From Saccharospirillum alexandrii (GTDB lineage Bacteria; Pseudomonadota; Gammaproteobacteria; Pseudomonadales; Natronospirillaceae), in the NCBI RefSeq assembly GCF_004000275.1, contig NZ_RCIP01000004.1, positions 314,700 through 378,699 of the forward strand: a DNA stretch of 64,000 nt, written 5' to 3'. Both the position numbers and the translations under genes were made by a program. Every line of letters begins with the position of its first letter. The first letter of the stretch is position 1. The notes beneath the pieces are model-generated. The model saw only the letters and a list, made by a program, of their open reading frames with translations. It was not told where the DNA came from and did not search any database. Below are positions 54,921-63,506 of the stretch, in pieces.

Positions 54921-55978
54921 CCCGTTTCGCGAACTTGCAGGTGGGTTGGTAATACCCGGCTTTCATAGCGCTCCGGGTTTAAAACCATCATGGCGGCCAG
55001 GCGGCCTTTTTCGATGCTGGGCTGGTACACAGTGGTGATGGTGGGGTGCATCTGGCGGGCTTCGGGTATGTCGTCGAAGCCGACGATGCGTACATCGTCG
55101 GGCACGCTTAAGCCCATGTCACGGGCGACGCTTAACGCCGCCAGTGCGAGCTGATCCGACATGCACAGCATGGCGGTGGGGCGAGGGTTCATCGTTAAGG
55201 CTTCCCGGGCGGCTTTAACACCATCAGCCCAGGTGCTTTCATGGGTGTTCCAGACGCGGTCGTCCCCAAGTGTATAGTGGTGAGCCAGCGCGGAGTCCCG
55301 ATAGGCTTCGAGGCGCTGACGGGAAATCGACATTTTCGCATCGAACAATTCATGGCTGTCGATGCGTCCGACATCATCCGAACTGGTGAGCCGTAATCCG
55401 ATGACAACCACGTCGCCCTTTGTCTGGCTGAACACATGGTCAGCGGCTTGCCTGGCCCCGCCGTAGTTGTCGACGTTTAACGACAAATGATTTTCCAGCG
55501 TGAAATCAACGGTGACAACCGGTTTGTGTTGCCGCACCAGTCGGTCCAGTACGCTGAGATCGCGTGGTGGGCCATACACGATGTAGCGGTCCGGAATCGA
55601 TTCCATGGATTGTTCGTGATAGAACTCATCGCGTCCGGGCATTAGCAATAGGTTGGCTCTGGCGTCGTCTAGTACTTCGGAGACGCCTTGCAAGAATTCA
55701 GTCGCACAGCTGTCGCGAAAGTTGTAAGACAACCGTTCGGCCAGCATGACACCCACAATACCGGTAGCACCGGTACGCAAACTGCGGGCAGCCGCGTTTG
55801 GCCCGTGATAACCCAGTCGCTTGCACTCGAGCAGGATGTGATCACGCAGGCTTGCGGATAATTGGTCGGGTCGGTTGAAGGCATTGGAGATAGTAGCCGT
55901 GGAAACATTCAGCTCCCGGGCAACCGCCTTTAATGTCATCCGTCGCGACGCACTGGTGGAAGGTGCGGGCTTACTCAC
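54917..55978 (-). CDS. LacI family regulator of the alpha-glucoside cluster
   Basis: The 353-residue repressor has an N-terminal HTH (MTLKAVARELNVSTATISNAFNRPDQ) and a periplasmic-binding-like effector domain. The start is GTG (55978); ATG 55939 would begin right at the HTH. It lies 215 bp downstream of aglA on the same strand, so it may be cotranscribed with the uptake genes. The matching operators lie before aglE and gtfA. The effector is probably an alpha-glucoside or a derived sugar. Confidence 0.88.
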   Translation of the reverse strand: MSKPAPSTSASRRMTLKAVARELNVSTATISNAFNRPDQLSASLRDHILLECKRLGYHGPNAAARSLRTGATGIVGVMLAERLSYNFRDSCATEFLQGVSEVLDDARANLLLMPGRDEFYHEQSMESIPDRYIVYGPPRDLSVLDRLVRQHKPVVTVDFTLENHLSLNVDNYGGARQAADHVFSQTKGDVVVIGLRLTSSDDVGRIDSHELFDAKMSISRQRLEAYRDSALAHHYTLGDDRVWNTHESTWADGVKAAREALTMNPRPTAMLCMSDQLALAALSVARDMGLSVPDDVRIVGFDDIPEARQMHPTITTVYQPSIEKGRLAAMMVLNPERYESRVLPTHLQVRETG

Positions 55979-56192
55979 TCTGGTTATTACCTGCCGTTTT
56001 TATTGTTGGTTGTGACCGTAAGCTTGGGTCTTTTGTGTCAATCGAGTGCTGCTATCGCGCGTCGTGGTGGTTCATTTTGGGCTGGGGAGTGTAACGACCC
56101 GCCCGTTTAAAGGCCAGCCATCAACTGGGATGCTGAATTTCAGTTCCGATGATGACTGGCCGGCTTATTGCTCCCGGGGAACAGGCGGCCTG

Positions 56193-57797
56193 TTAATGCA
56201 CCCAGGCGGCAACACTGTAGGCGGCAATGGTATCACTGCCCGTCTGTGTAAACCCCGGTACCTCAATGGCCTGGCCTTCTACCTTGGCCGGCAAGGCGTT
56301 GGCGGTCATGTTGATGGCCACGGTGATGGTTTCCTGTGCATTGGTGCGCCGGAATAACAGCAACGCCGGGTCACTTTCCAGCCATTCGAAGTCACCGTTT
56401 TGCAAAGCCGGGTGTTCCTTGCGCCACGCGAATAAGCGACGCGTGAAATTCAGCGTCGACTCATCCACTTTGGTTTGTTCGGACACCGCCAACTGACGAT
56501 GAATCGGTTCTACCGGCAACCAGCTGTGCCCACCACTGGTGAAGCCACCCATGGCTTCGTTGATCCACGGCATGGGGGTACGACAGCCATCACGTCCTTT
56601 GAATTCCGGCCAGAATTCGATGCCGAACGGGTCTTGCAGTTGTTCAAAGCCAACGTCCGCTTCTGGTAAACCCAGTTCTTCGCCCTGATACAAACAGGGA
56701 CTGCCGCGCAGGGTTGCCAGTAAGCTCAACGCGGTTCTAACAAAACCCTCCGGGTCTTTGGCATCCTGCCCCCAGCGCGTTGCACTGCGCACCACGTCGT
56801 GGTTGCTCAGGGCAAAGCAGGGCCAGCCATCACCAAGGTTGTCTTCTACCTTTTGAATGGTCTTACGAATGTAATCGGGGTCGTGAGCATCATTGAGCAG
56901 CTCAAAGGTGTACGCCATGTGCAGTTTGTCACCGCCCGAGGTGTACTGCGCCATGTATTTCATGCCCTGGGGCGCACCGATTTCACCGACGGTGGTAGTG
57001 CCGGGGTAGTCGTTCATCACGCTGCGCAGGCGTTGCAAAAAGGCCAGGTTGTCATCGCGACACATCTGGTTGATATGGTATTGACGACAAAACGGATTTT
57101 TCGGATCGACACCGACAAACACCTTTTCCGGGCTGTCGGCCAGGCCATTGTCGGTGAGTGATTCGTCGTGAAAATACATGTTCACGACATCCAGACGGAA
57201 ACCGTCGACACCCAGGTCGAGCCAGAACCGGGCCGTATCCAGAATGGCATCCTGCACGTCCCGGTTATGGAAGTTCAGGTCTGGCTGGCTATCGAGAAAG
57301 TTATGCATGAAATACTGGCCACGGCGCGTATCCCATTGCCAGGCTGAGCCACCAAACAGCGATAACCAGTTGTTGGGTGGTGTGCCGTCGGCTTTGGCAT
57401 CGGCCCAGACATACCAGTCGGCTTTGTCGTTGGTGCGGTCTTCCCGGCTGTCCTGAAACCATTCATGCTGGTCTGAGGTGTGGCTGTAGACCTGATCGAT
57501 CAGCACTTTTAATCCGCGTTGATGCGCTTCATCGATCAGGTGCTTGAAGTCGTGTAATGAACCGAACATGGGGTCGACGTTGCGATAGTCCGACACATCG
57601 TAGCCAAAGTCCTTCATCGGTGAGGTGAAGAAGGGTGACAGCCAGATCGCATCGACATTCAACTGCGCGATGTAATCGAGTTTGGAAATGATACCGGGAA
57701 TATCCCCGATACCATCGCCGTTGCTGTCGAAATAGCTGCGCGGATAAATCTGGTAAATCACACCACCGCGCCACCAGTTCAGTTCATTATTCGACAA
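56193..57797 (-). CDS. aglA: Alpha-glucosidase, GH13 (AglA type)
   Basis: The 534-residue cytoplasmic GH13 enzyme hydrolyses short alpha-glucosides. The catalytic nucleophile Asp is in GVDGFRLDVV, the acid/base Glu in TVGEIGAP and the transition-state Asp in LSNHDVVRS. The N-terminus (WWRGGVIYQIYPRSYFDSNG) and GYDVSDYRNVDPMFG are very close to rhizobial AglA. It lies 12 bp after aglG within the operon. Confidence 0.92.
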   Translation of the reverse strand: MSNNELNWWRGGVIYQIYPRSYFDSNGDGIGDIPGIISKLDYIAQLNVDAIWLSPFFTSPMKDFGYDVSDYRNVDPMFGSLHDFKHLIDEAHQRGLKVLIDQVYSHTSDQHEWFQDSREDRTNDKADWYVWADAKADGTPPNNWLSLFGGSAWQWDTRRGQYFMHNFLDSQPDLNFHNRDVQDAILDTARFWLDLGVDGFRLDVVNMYFHDESLTDNGLADSPEKVFVGVDPKNPFCRQYHINQMCRDDNLAFLQRLRSVMNDYPGTTTVGEIGAPQGMKYMAQYTSGGDKLHMAYTFELLNDAHDPDYIRKTIQKVEDNLGDGWPCFALSNHDVVRSATRWGQDAKDPEGFVRTALSLLATLRGSPCLYQGEELGLPEADVGFEQLQDPFGIEFWPEFKGRDGCRTPMPWINEAMGGFTSGGHSWLPVEPIHRQLAVSEQTKVDESTLNFTRRLFAWRKEHPALQNGDFEWLESDPALLLFRRTNAQETITVAINMTANALPAKVEGQAIEVPGFTQTGSDTIAAYSVAAWVH

Positions 57798-57809
57798 GAT
57801 TTTACTCCT

Positions 57810-58952
57810 TTATTTGACCGAGCCGGCCAACAGGCCGCGGACAAAGTAACGTTGCATTGAAACGAAAACGACCAGCGGAACCAGCATGGTAATAAAGGCA
57901 CCACTGGTCAGAATTTCCCAGTTGTCACCGCGTGAACCCAACAGTTCAACCAACTGAGCTGTCATCACGGTTTTGCCTTCACCCTGCCCAAGGAATACCA
58001 GGGCAACCAGGAGGTCGTTCCAGACCCAGAGGAACTGGAAAATGGCAAAAGAAGCCAGCGCCGGAATCGACAGCGGCAGCACAATGGTGCGGAACACTTC
58101 AAAGTGACTGGCACCGTCCATTCGGGCCGATTCCATCACTTCTTTGGGCAAGCCGGCCATGTAATTGCGCAATAAGTAAACCGCCAGCGGCAAACCGAAC
58201 CCCGTATGCGCCAGCCAGACCCCACCGTAGGATTTAGCCTCCCAGCCGAAGATGCCCGACAGGCCGGTGTACATTCTGAGTACCGGGATCAGCGATATTT
58301 GCAACGGCACAACCAACAGACCCACGATGCCGGCCAGAATCCACAACCGACCGGGGAAGTTCATCCAGGCCAGGGCGTAGGCCGCGAAAGCAGCGATCAA
58401 AATCGGGATGAACGTCGCGGGCAGGGTGACCGTCAGGGTGTTGATAAAGGCGCGGCCAACCCCTTCAGAGGAAAGCACTTCTTCGTAGTTGTTGAGCGTG
58501 AAGGTTGGCGGTACTTGTGAGACGTAAAACACCCGTTCGCCTCGGGTTAGCTCGAACGGTTCGTCGGACTCCCAGCGGAACTGGCCGTCTTCCGTCAACG
58601 TCATGCGGGTGCCGTTATCCAAGGTAACCACGTCACCGGCCTGGTTGGCTGTCAGGTCGGTTGGCCTCTGACCCCAGGTGTCCAGCGTGCGCGCACCTTC
58701 TTCAAACAAGCGGTCTTCGATGACGAAGACATCGCCGGATTGCGTTTGTGCTTCAGCCGTTGGTGTACGGAAAACCTCATTGCGTTCGGCCGGAGCCAGC
58801 GCCGTCCACCAACCCGAGGTGGTCAGCGAGTCTTTGTCGCGCACCGAGCTGATCAGCAGACCCAAGGTCGGTAGCGTCCACAACAGAACGAGCAGAAAAA
58901 CAGTAGCGTGTTTGGCAAGGGTGGCCAAAGGCAGTTTGTTTGCTGATTGCAT
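57810..58952 (-). CDS. aglG: Alpha-glucoside ABC transporter permease AglG
   Basis: The 380-residue permease has six core helices and, between the first and second, a long periplasmic insertion (about residues 40-150, including EVFRTPTAEAQTQSGDVFVI) characteristic of AglG. The EAA loop reads EVMESARMDGASHFEVFRTI. The ATG at 58952 has a perfect AAGGAGG site, better than the longer frame. It forms the channel with AglF. Confidence 0.92.
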   Translation of the reverse strand: MQSANKLPLATLAKHATVFLLVLLWTLPTLGLLISSVRDKDSLTTSGWWTALAPAERNEVFRTPTAEAQTQSGDVFVIEDRLFEEGARTLDTWGQRPTDLTANQAGDVVTLDNGTRMTLTEDGQFRWESDEPFELTRGERVFYVSQVPPTFTLNNYEEVLSSEGVGRAFINTLTVTLPATFIPILIAAFAAYALAWMNFPGRLWILAGIVGLLVVPLQISLIPVLRMYTGLSGIFGWEAKSYGGVWLAHTGFGLPLAVYLLRNYMAGLPKEVMESARMDGASHFEVFRTIVLPLSIPALASFAIFQFLWVWNDLLVALVFLGQGEGKTVMTAQLVELLGSRGDNWEILTSGAFITMLVPLVVFVSMQRYFVRGLLAGSVK

Positions 58953-58962
58953 CTTGGCCTCC

Positions 58963-59967
58963 TTATTGGTTTTCCATGCGGGCACGGCGGATGTTGTAGA
59001 TCATCACCGGGGTTACCGCGAGCATTATGACAATAGCGACCGCACTGCCGCGTCCGATATCACCGGAACGGAACAGCTGGTCGTACATGAAGTTGGCCAA
59101 CACCTGCGTTTCCCATTGGCCGTTGGTCATGGCAAACACGATGTCGAAGATCTTGAGGACAAGAATAGTGATGGTGGTCCAGACGACGACGATGGTGCCG
59201 AAGATCTGAGGGATCACGATCTTGAAGAAAATTTGAAAGTTATTGGCGCCTTCCATGATGGCAGCTTCCAGGGTGTCTTCGGGAACGCCGCGAATGGCCG
59301 CACCCAGTATCACCATGGCAAAGCCCGTCTGAATCCAGATCAGAATCACCATCAGCAAGATGTTGTTCCAGGGTTCCAGAGAAATCCACGCCTGGGGTTC
59401 GCCACCCAATGCCATCACGACGGCGTTTAACAGACCGATTTCTTCACCGGAGCCTTTGTAGTCGTAAATAAACTTCCAGATAACCGAGGCGCCCACGAAC
59501 GAAATGGCCATCGGTAGAAATACCAGGGTGCGGGCAATTTGGCCCCACCACAGGCGGTCAGTCATGTAGGCAATCACCAGTCCAAAGGCGGTGGACATGG
59601 TCGGTACGATGATCAACCAGAGAATATTGTTGCGAATCGCGATTTGGAAACCCTCGTTCCCAAAAGCCCAGGCGTAATTCGCCAGGCCAACAAAGCCGTC
59701 GGCATTGCGATCTTGCAAAGAATAAATCAAAGAAGCGAAAACGGGGTAAACGAGATAGACAACCAGAACCAGAACGGCTGGGCCAACAAATATCCAGGGG
59801 CGAATGCCTTCACGTAGATTGTCGCGCCGCTGACGATCCCTATCGGATGTCAGGGATTCACTGGATAAAAAACGATCCAGTATAAAGTTTGAACCAACAA
59901 AGAAGAGTGCGCTTAGGCCGATTGCCAGAGCAATGACAAACGAGGCCGTTATGATTTGCGAAATCAC
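58963..59967 (-). CDS. aglF: Alpha-glucoside ABC transporter permease AglF
   Basis: The 334-residue permease has about seven helices, including an extra N-terminal helix, and the EAA loop GVPEDTLEAAIMEGANNFQIF. It is MalF-type without the large periplasmic domain. It is 10 bp upstream of aglG. No ATP-binding subunit gene (aglK) lies in the window; it may lie elsewhere, or a shared MsmK-like ATPase may be used. Confidence 0.92.
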   Translation of the reverse strand: MISQIITASFVIALAIGLSALFFVGSNFILDRFLSSESLTSDRDRQRRDNLREGIRPWIFVGPAVLVLVVYLVYPVFASLIYSLQDRNADGFVGLANYAWAFGNEGFQIAIRNNILWLIIVPTMSTAFGLVIAYMTDRLWWGQIARTLVFLPMAISFVGASVIWKFIYDYKGSGEEIGLLNAVVMALGGEPQAWISLEPWNNILLMVILIWIQTGFAMVILGAAIRGVPEDTLEAAIMEGANNFQIFFKIVIPQIFGTIVVVWTTITILVLKIFDIVFAMTNGQWETQVLANFMYDQLFRSGDIGRGSAVAIVIMLAVTPVMIYNIRRARMENQ

Positions 59968-59998
59968 GGGGGGATACTCCTGACCTAGACCGGTAATG

Positions 59999-60024
59999 AA
60001 CTCGCCCCGGGTCCGGGGCGAGTT
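59999..60024 (-). terminator. Stem-loop between aglE and aglF
   Basis: A near-perfect hairpin, AACTCGCCCCGG then CCGGGGCGAGTT, in the 81-bp gap after aglE. It lacks a clear T-run, so it resembles mRNA-stabilising structures after binding-protein genes, as at aapJ. Confidence 0.7.
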
Positions 60025-60048
60025 GTCCTTAGTGCAGTTCCCGATTAC

Positions 60049-61404
60049 TTATCGGGCAGCATCCCAGGCGTCCTGAATGGAATCAGCAACGTCTTCAGCA
60101 GAGTCACCGCCGACGAAGTCGACCATGCCAGTCCAGAAGGCGCCTGCGCCGATCGCACCCGGCATCAGGTCAGAGCCGTCGAAACGGAAGGTGGTGGCGT
60201 TCTGCAGAATCTCGCCCTGACGACGCAAGGTGTCGTTGGCGTACAGATCGTTGTTGACGTTGTTGTGTGGTGTCAGGAAGCCACCGTTGGCCATCCAGAT
60301 TTCGTGGGCCAGTGGCGTAGTCAGGTACTCAAGCAGAGCTTGAGCGGCTTCGTTCTCACGCGGCATGGTGACGATGGTGCCTGCACCGAGTACCGGAGCA
60401 CCCAGATCTTTCTCTGCGAAAGCCGGGAAGTAGAAGAAGTCGATGTCTTCACCGATGACTGTACCTTCGGGGAAGAAGGCTGGAATGAAGCTCGCCTGAC
60501 GGTGCATGAAGCAGCCGGGAGGAATGCTGAACAGACCGTTCGGGCTGTCGCGGAAGTCGGTTGTACCAACGGAGGCAACGCCACCCTGAACGTAATCCGG
60601 GTTCTTGGCGAAATCACCAAACAATTCGATCGCTTCAACAACACGTGGGTCGTTGAAGGGGACGCTGTTGTCGACCCAACCGTCGTAGACTGATGGCTCG
60701 TGCAAACGCAGCATCATATCTTCTACCCAGTCTGTCGCGGGCCAGCCAGTTGCTGCACCCGAACCCAGACCGATACACCAGGGGCTGACGCCGTCGTCAA
60801 CCATTTGGTCGGACAGGGCGATCAACTCTTCCATGGTTTCCGGAACGTCGTAGCCGTAATCGGCGAAGTTATCCGGAGAGTACCAGACCAGGCTTTTCAG
60901 GTCGACGCGGAAGAACACGCCGTAAAAGTCGTCCTGACCGTTTTCGTTGGGGTAGGTACTCAGGTCAACCCAGGATTGGCCGGCCGCGTAATTGTCCAGG
61001 ACGTTCTGGCGCGTTGCATCATCCAGTGGCTGCAACAGGCCACGGCTGGCCATGTCTTTAGCCAAACCCGGCTGCGGAAAAATCGCCAGGTTAGGGGCCG
61101 AGCCGGCTTGCAGGTCAATGACGATCTGCTGTTCGAAGCTGTCGGAGCCGGTGTAACGAACATCCGCACCGGTGGCTGCTTCAAAGTGGCTGACGATGCC
61201 TTCAAAAATGGCATTTTCCGGCGCAAGCCAGGGGCCTGCGACGGTCACGGTCTGACCGGACAGGTCCATATCTTCAAACGGGGCCAGGCTGTCCCAGTTG
61301 TAGTCGCCGCTGCCCTTGGTCGGGTTTACTTCAGCGGCAACACCGGCAGACATGGCAGCGGATACTGCGATGACGAGTGATTTTTTTACTAAGGAGGTTT
61401 TCAT
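60049..61404 (-). CDS. aglE: Alpha-glucoside ABC transporter substrate-binding protein AglE
   Basis: The 451-residue periplasmic protein has a signal peptide (LVIAVSAAMSAGVAA, cut before EVNP) and an SBP_bac_1 fold: VTVAGPWLAPENAIFEGIVSHFEAATG and PGCFMHRQASFIPAFFPEG are AglE-like. It binds trehalose, maltose, sucrose or related alpha-glucosides. It is the first gene of the operon, behind two LacI-type operators. Confidence 0.92.
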   Translation of the reverse strand: MKTSLVKKSLVIAVSAAMSAGVAAEVNPTKGSGDYNWDSLAPFEDMDLSGQTVTVAGPWLAPENAIFEGIVSHFEAATGADVRYTGSDSFEQQIVIDLQAGSAPNLAIFPQPGLAKDMASRGLLQPLDDATRQNVLDNYAAGQSWVDLSTYPNENGQDDFYGVFFRVDLKSLVWYSPDNFADYGYDVPETMEELIALSDQMVDDGVSPWCIGLGSGAATGWPATDWVEDMMLRLHEPSVYDGWVDNSVPFNDPRVVEAIELFGDFAKNPDYVQGGVASVGTTDFRDSPNGLFSIPPGCFMHRQASFIPAFFPEGTVIGEDIDFFYFPAFAEKDLGAPVLGAGTIVTMPRENEAAQALLEYLTTPLAHEIWMANGGFLTPHNNVNNDLYANDTLRRQGEILQNATTFRFDGSDLMPGAIGAGAFWTGMVDFVGGDSAEDVADSIQDAWDAAR

Positions 61405-61566
61405 TATTTTGCCCTTTCGTGCTGTTTTATTATTGGTTTGGTTCGTACGTTTGCTGACTCAACAGCGCCAGCGGTTACTAAATGGTGCCAGTAGGTGCTG
61501 GGTTGAACGTTATAATCGGTCAATGCCAACCGAAACCGGCATTGGGCTTATTAAGCACCCTGTTAG

Positions 61567-61580
61567 CTTAATCGTTTAAG
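61567..61580. promoter_or_regulatory. LacI-type operator O1 upstream of aglE
   Basis: CTTAATCGTTTAAG, a 14-bp near-palindrome with the central CG typical of LacI-family operators. Its reverse complement is identical to the site before gtfA at 63372. Confidence 0.75.
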
Positions 61581-61646
61581 ACACGTTGTCATCTGCTTTT
61601 TTAGAACAATTTCTTCTGACCAGCAGACTTAACTACTTCTTAACGT

Positions 61647-61660
61647 CTTAATCGATACAG
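61647..61660. promoter_or_regulatory. LacI-type operator O2 (weaker) upstream of aglE
   Basis: CTTAATCGATACAG keeps 12 of 14 positions of the operator consensus. It is 80 bp from O1, so looping between two sites is possible. Confidence 0.5.
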
Positions 61661-61846
61661 CGTAGACGTGCTTTGGAGCATTTCCAGTCTAGACAACGGG
61701 AAATTAACACCGCCTGAACCGGACTGTCTTGACCCGTATCAGCTCTAACAGCCTGTTACCGGAATAAGGACGCTCCGGCAAATTTGATGACTGTTAAGTC
61801 ATTGATTTTGTGAGAGAAGCGACAATCGCAATTTTGAGTCTCGTGT

Positions 61847-61875
61847 GTTGAAAAAGGCGGGAAGCCTTTTTCAAC
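61847..61875 (-). terminator. Terminator-like hairpin after gtfA
   Basis: Perfect 12-bp arms GTTGAAAAAGGC and GCCTTTTTCAAC with a 5-base loop, 6 bp after the gtfA stop codon. The 3' arm contains a T-run. Confidence 0.7.
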
Positions 61876-61881
61876 AACCTA

Positions 61882-63327
61882 CTAAAGCACAAACAGCTCG
61901 GCCCCGGTGTGATCGGTAATGCGAGCCCTGCGGGCCAGGCAGTCGAGGGTCAGCGTTAGCCGCGCGTCGCTGTTCGCCCAGCTCAGGGTTAGCTGGTTGT
62001 CAGCAAGGTCCAGCGTAAAGGTGCCATCGAAAGCTGAATGCTCGTTCCGCAGGCGAATCAGACCAATAAGTTGCTGCACCACGGGTCGTTCCAGCGCGTC
62101 GTCGATGTCGGCAGAGCGGTAATACGCCCGGTTGATGTCACGGCCAACGCCGGTTTTTGTCAGCAGGCCCATGTCATTGCCGCCAGCCAGCAGGCCGGTG
62201 TAGTACACCTGGGGAACACCGGGCGCGAAAAACTGAAGGGCCCGGGCGATGAGGTATTCGTTATCGCGTTCACCCAGGGCCGCATAATAGGTGCAGTTGA
62301 CCTGGTACAGATCGAGGTTCGATGCGGCGGCGCCGGTGGCTAACCGGCTCTGGTCGTTTGAACGCTGGTGAATGGTTTCAACCAGCTGATCGATCGCCTC
62401 GGGTGCCAGCAAGCCAGGCTTGTCGCCGTCGGCCCCGACATCCAGCACGCCGATGCCATCGTGGGTATCCAGCACGGTAATGCAGTTGCGTGGCGATTGT
62501 TCCAGCCAGTTGACCAGAGGGCGAGCGTCGCCGGTAAACAGCAGATGGAGAATTAGGGGCGGCAGTGCGAAGTCGTAGACGCGACCGACCCGGTTGGCAA
62601 TGTCGATCTGGGTCTGGTAATGACTGTGAATCTCAACCAGGGTTTCAATGCCCCGCGCAGCGGCGTTGTCGGACAATTGCTGAATAAAGGCATAGGTTTC
62701 CGGCAGCATAAAGCAGCGGGTGCCCGGGCGTTTGATCGCGTAGCCAGCGGCATCGAGCCGAATCATCGACACGCCGGATTGTTCAAAGCGGTCGAGAATG
62801 CTGTTTAGATACGCCTTGCCGACCTCGGTTTCAACGTTGATGTCCAGTTGCTGCGGGGTGAAAGTAGTCCACATCAGATGGTTGGTACCGCCCAGGGTAT
62901 AGGGCGTCCAGGGCAGGCTGGGCCGCGGCCGGTAGATTGCGGTGATCTCCTCTTCGCGGGCACCGTCGGGGAAGACGCTCTGGTAAGTCAGAAACAGCGG
63001 GAACCAGGGGCTGTCGCTGCCCCGGGCAACAACATCGGCAAACTGCGGCGAACGGCTGGAGACGTGATTGACAATCAGGTCGGCCATGACGTCGGTGCTG
63101 TTACTCAGCTCAAGCACATCGCCCCAGTCACCCAGGCGCGGGTCGACGGTCAGATGATCATCCGGATCGAAGCCGGCATCGGAACCGTCGATGGGGGTAT
63201 AGAACGGTAACAGGTGCACTCCACCAAACACGCCCTCCAGCGAGGTGGTCAGCAAGCGGTGCAGGGCCTGAACGCCGCTGCCGCCAAAGCGGTCAACGTA
63301 GGTAATTAACTGAACCTGATTTTTCAT
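61882..63327 (-). CDS. gtfA: Sucrose phosphorylase (GH13_18)
   Basis: The enzyme converts sucrose and phosphate to glucose 1-phosphate and fructose. The 481-residue protein aligns with the Bifidobacterium adolescentis enzyme without gaps through the catalytic core: nucleophile Asp192 (MIRLDAAGY), acid/base Glu232 (LVEIHSHY), transition-state Asp290 (DTHDG). Acceptor-loop residues are also kept: Tyr132, Pro134 and Arg135 in IYRPRP, and Leu, Asp and Gln in SNLDLYQVN. That favours sucrose over glucosylglycerol as donor. Its own operator precedes it. It ends 478 bp upstream of aglE on the same strand. Confidence 0.88.
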   Translation of the reverse strand: MKNQVQLITYVDRFGGSGVQALHRLLTTSLEGVFGGVHLLPFYTPIDGSDAGFDPDDHLTVDPRLGDWGDVLELSNSTDVMADLIVNHVSSRSPQFADVVARGSDSPWFPLFLTYQSVFPDGAREEEITAIYRPRPSLPWTPYTLGGTNHLMWTTFTPQQLDINVETEVGKAYLNSILDRFEQSGVSMIRLDAAGYAIKRPGTRCFMLPETYAFIQQLSDNAAARGIETLVEIHSHYQTQIDIANRVGRVYDFALPPLILHLLFTGDARPLVNWLEQSPRNCITVLDTHDGIGVLDVGADGDKPGLLAPEAIDQLVETIHQRSNDQSRLATGAAASNLDLYQVNCTYYAALGERDNEYLIARALQFFAPGVPQVYYTGLLAGGNDMGLLTKTGVGRDINRAYYRSADIDDALERPVVQQLIGLIRLRNEHSAFDGTFTLDLADNQLTLSWANSDARLTLTLDCLARRARITDHTGAELFVL

Positions 63328-63371
63328 GCTCGGTCTCTGTAGGGCGTTAACAGGAGGTGGACGATAATCGT

Positions 63372-63385
63372 CTTAAACGATTAAG
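63372..63385. promoter_or_regulatory. LacI-type operator upstream of gtfA
   Basis: CTTAAACGATTAAG, the exact reverse complement of the aglE site O1, centred about 50 bp before the gtfA start. It links gtfA and the agl operon in one regulon. Confidence 0.75.
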
Positions 63386-63506
63386 TAAAGCATTAAACCT
63401 CAGACTAAACCGGTATTGGTGACTGAACGGACAAACTGACCAACCCGGTCTAAAGTTCTAACACCTATAGCAGTCATACTGCAGTCAAAGTTGCTGAGGT
63501 GGTTCA

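Larger units (their letters stand above)
61405..61846. other. aglE upstream control region
   Basis: About 440 bases between gtfA and aglE without a gene. It contains two LacI-type operators (listed separately) and a gtfA terminator at the right edge. The aglE promoter itself is not clearly recognised. Confidence 0.5.
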
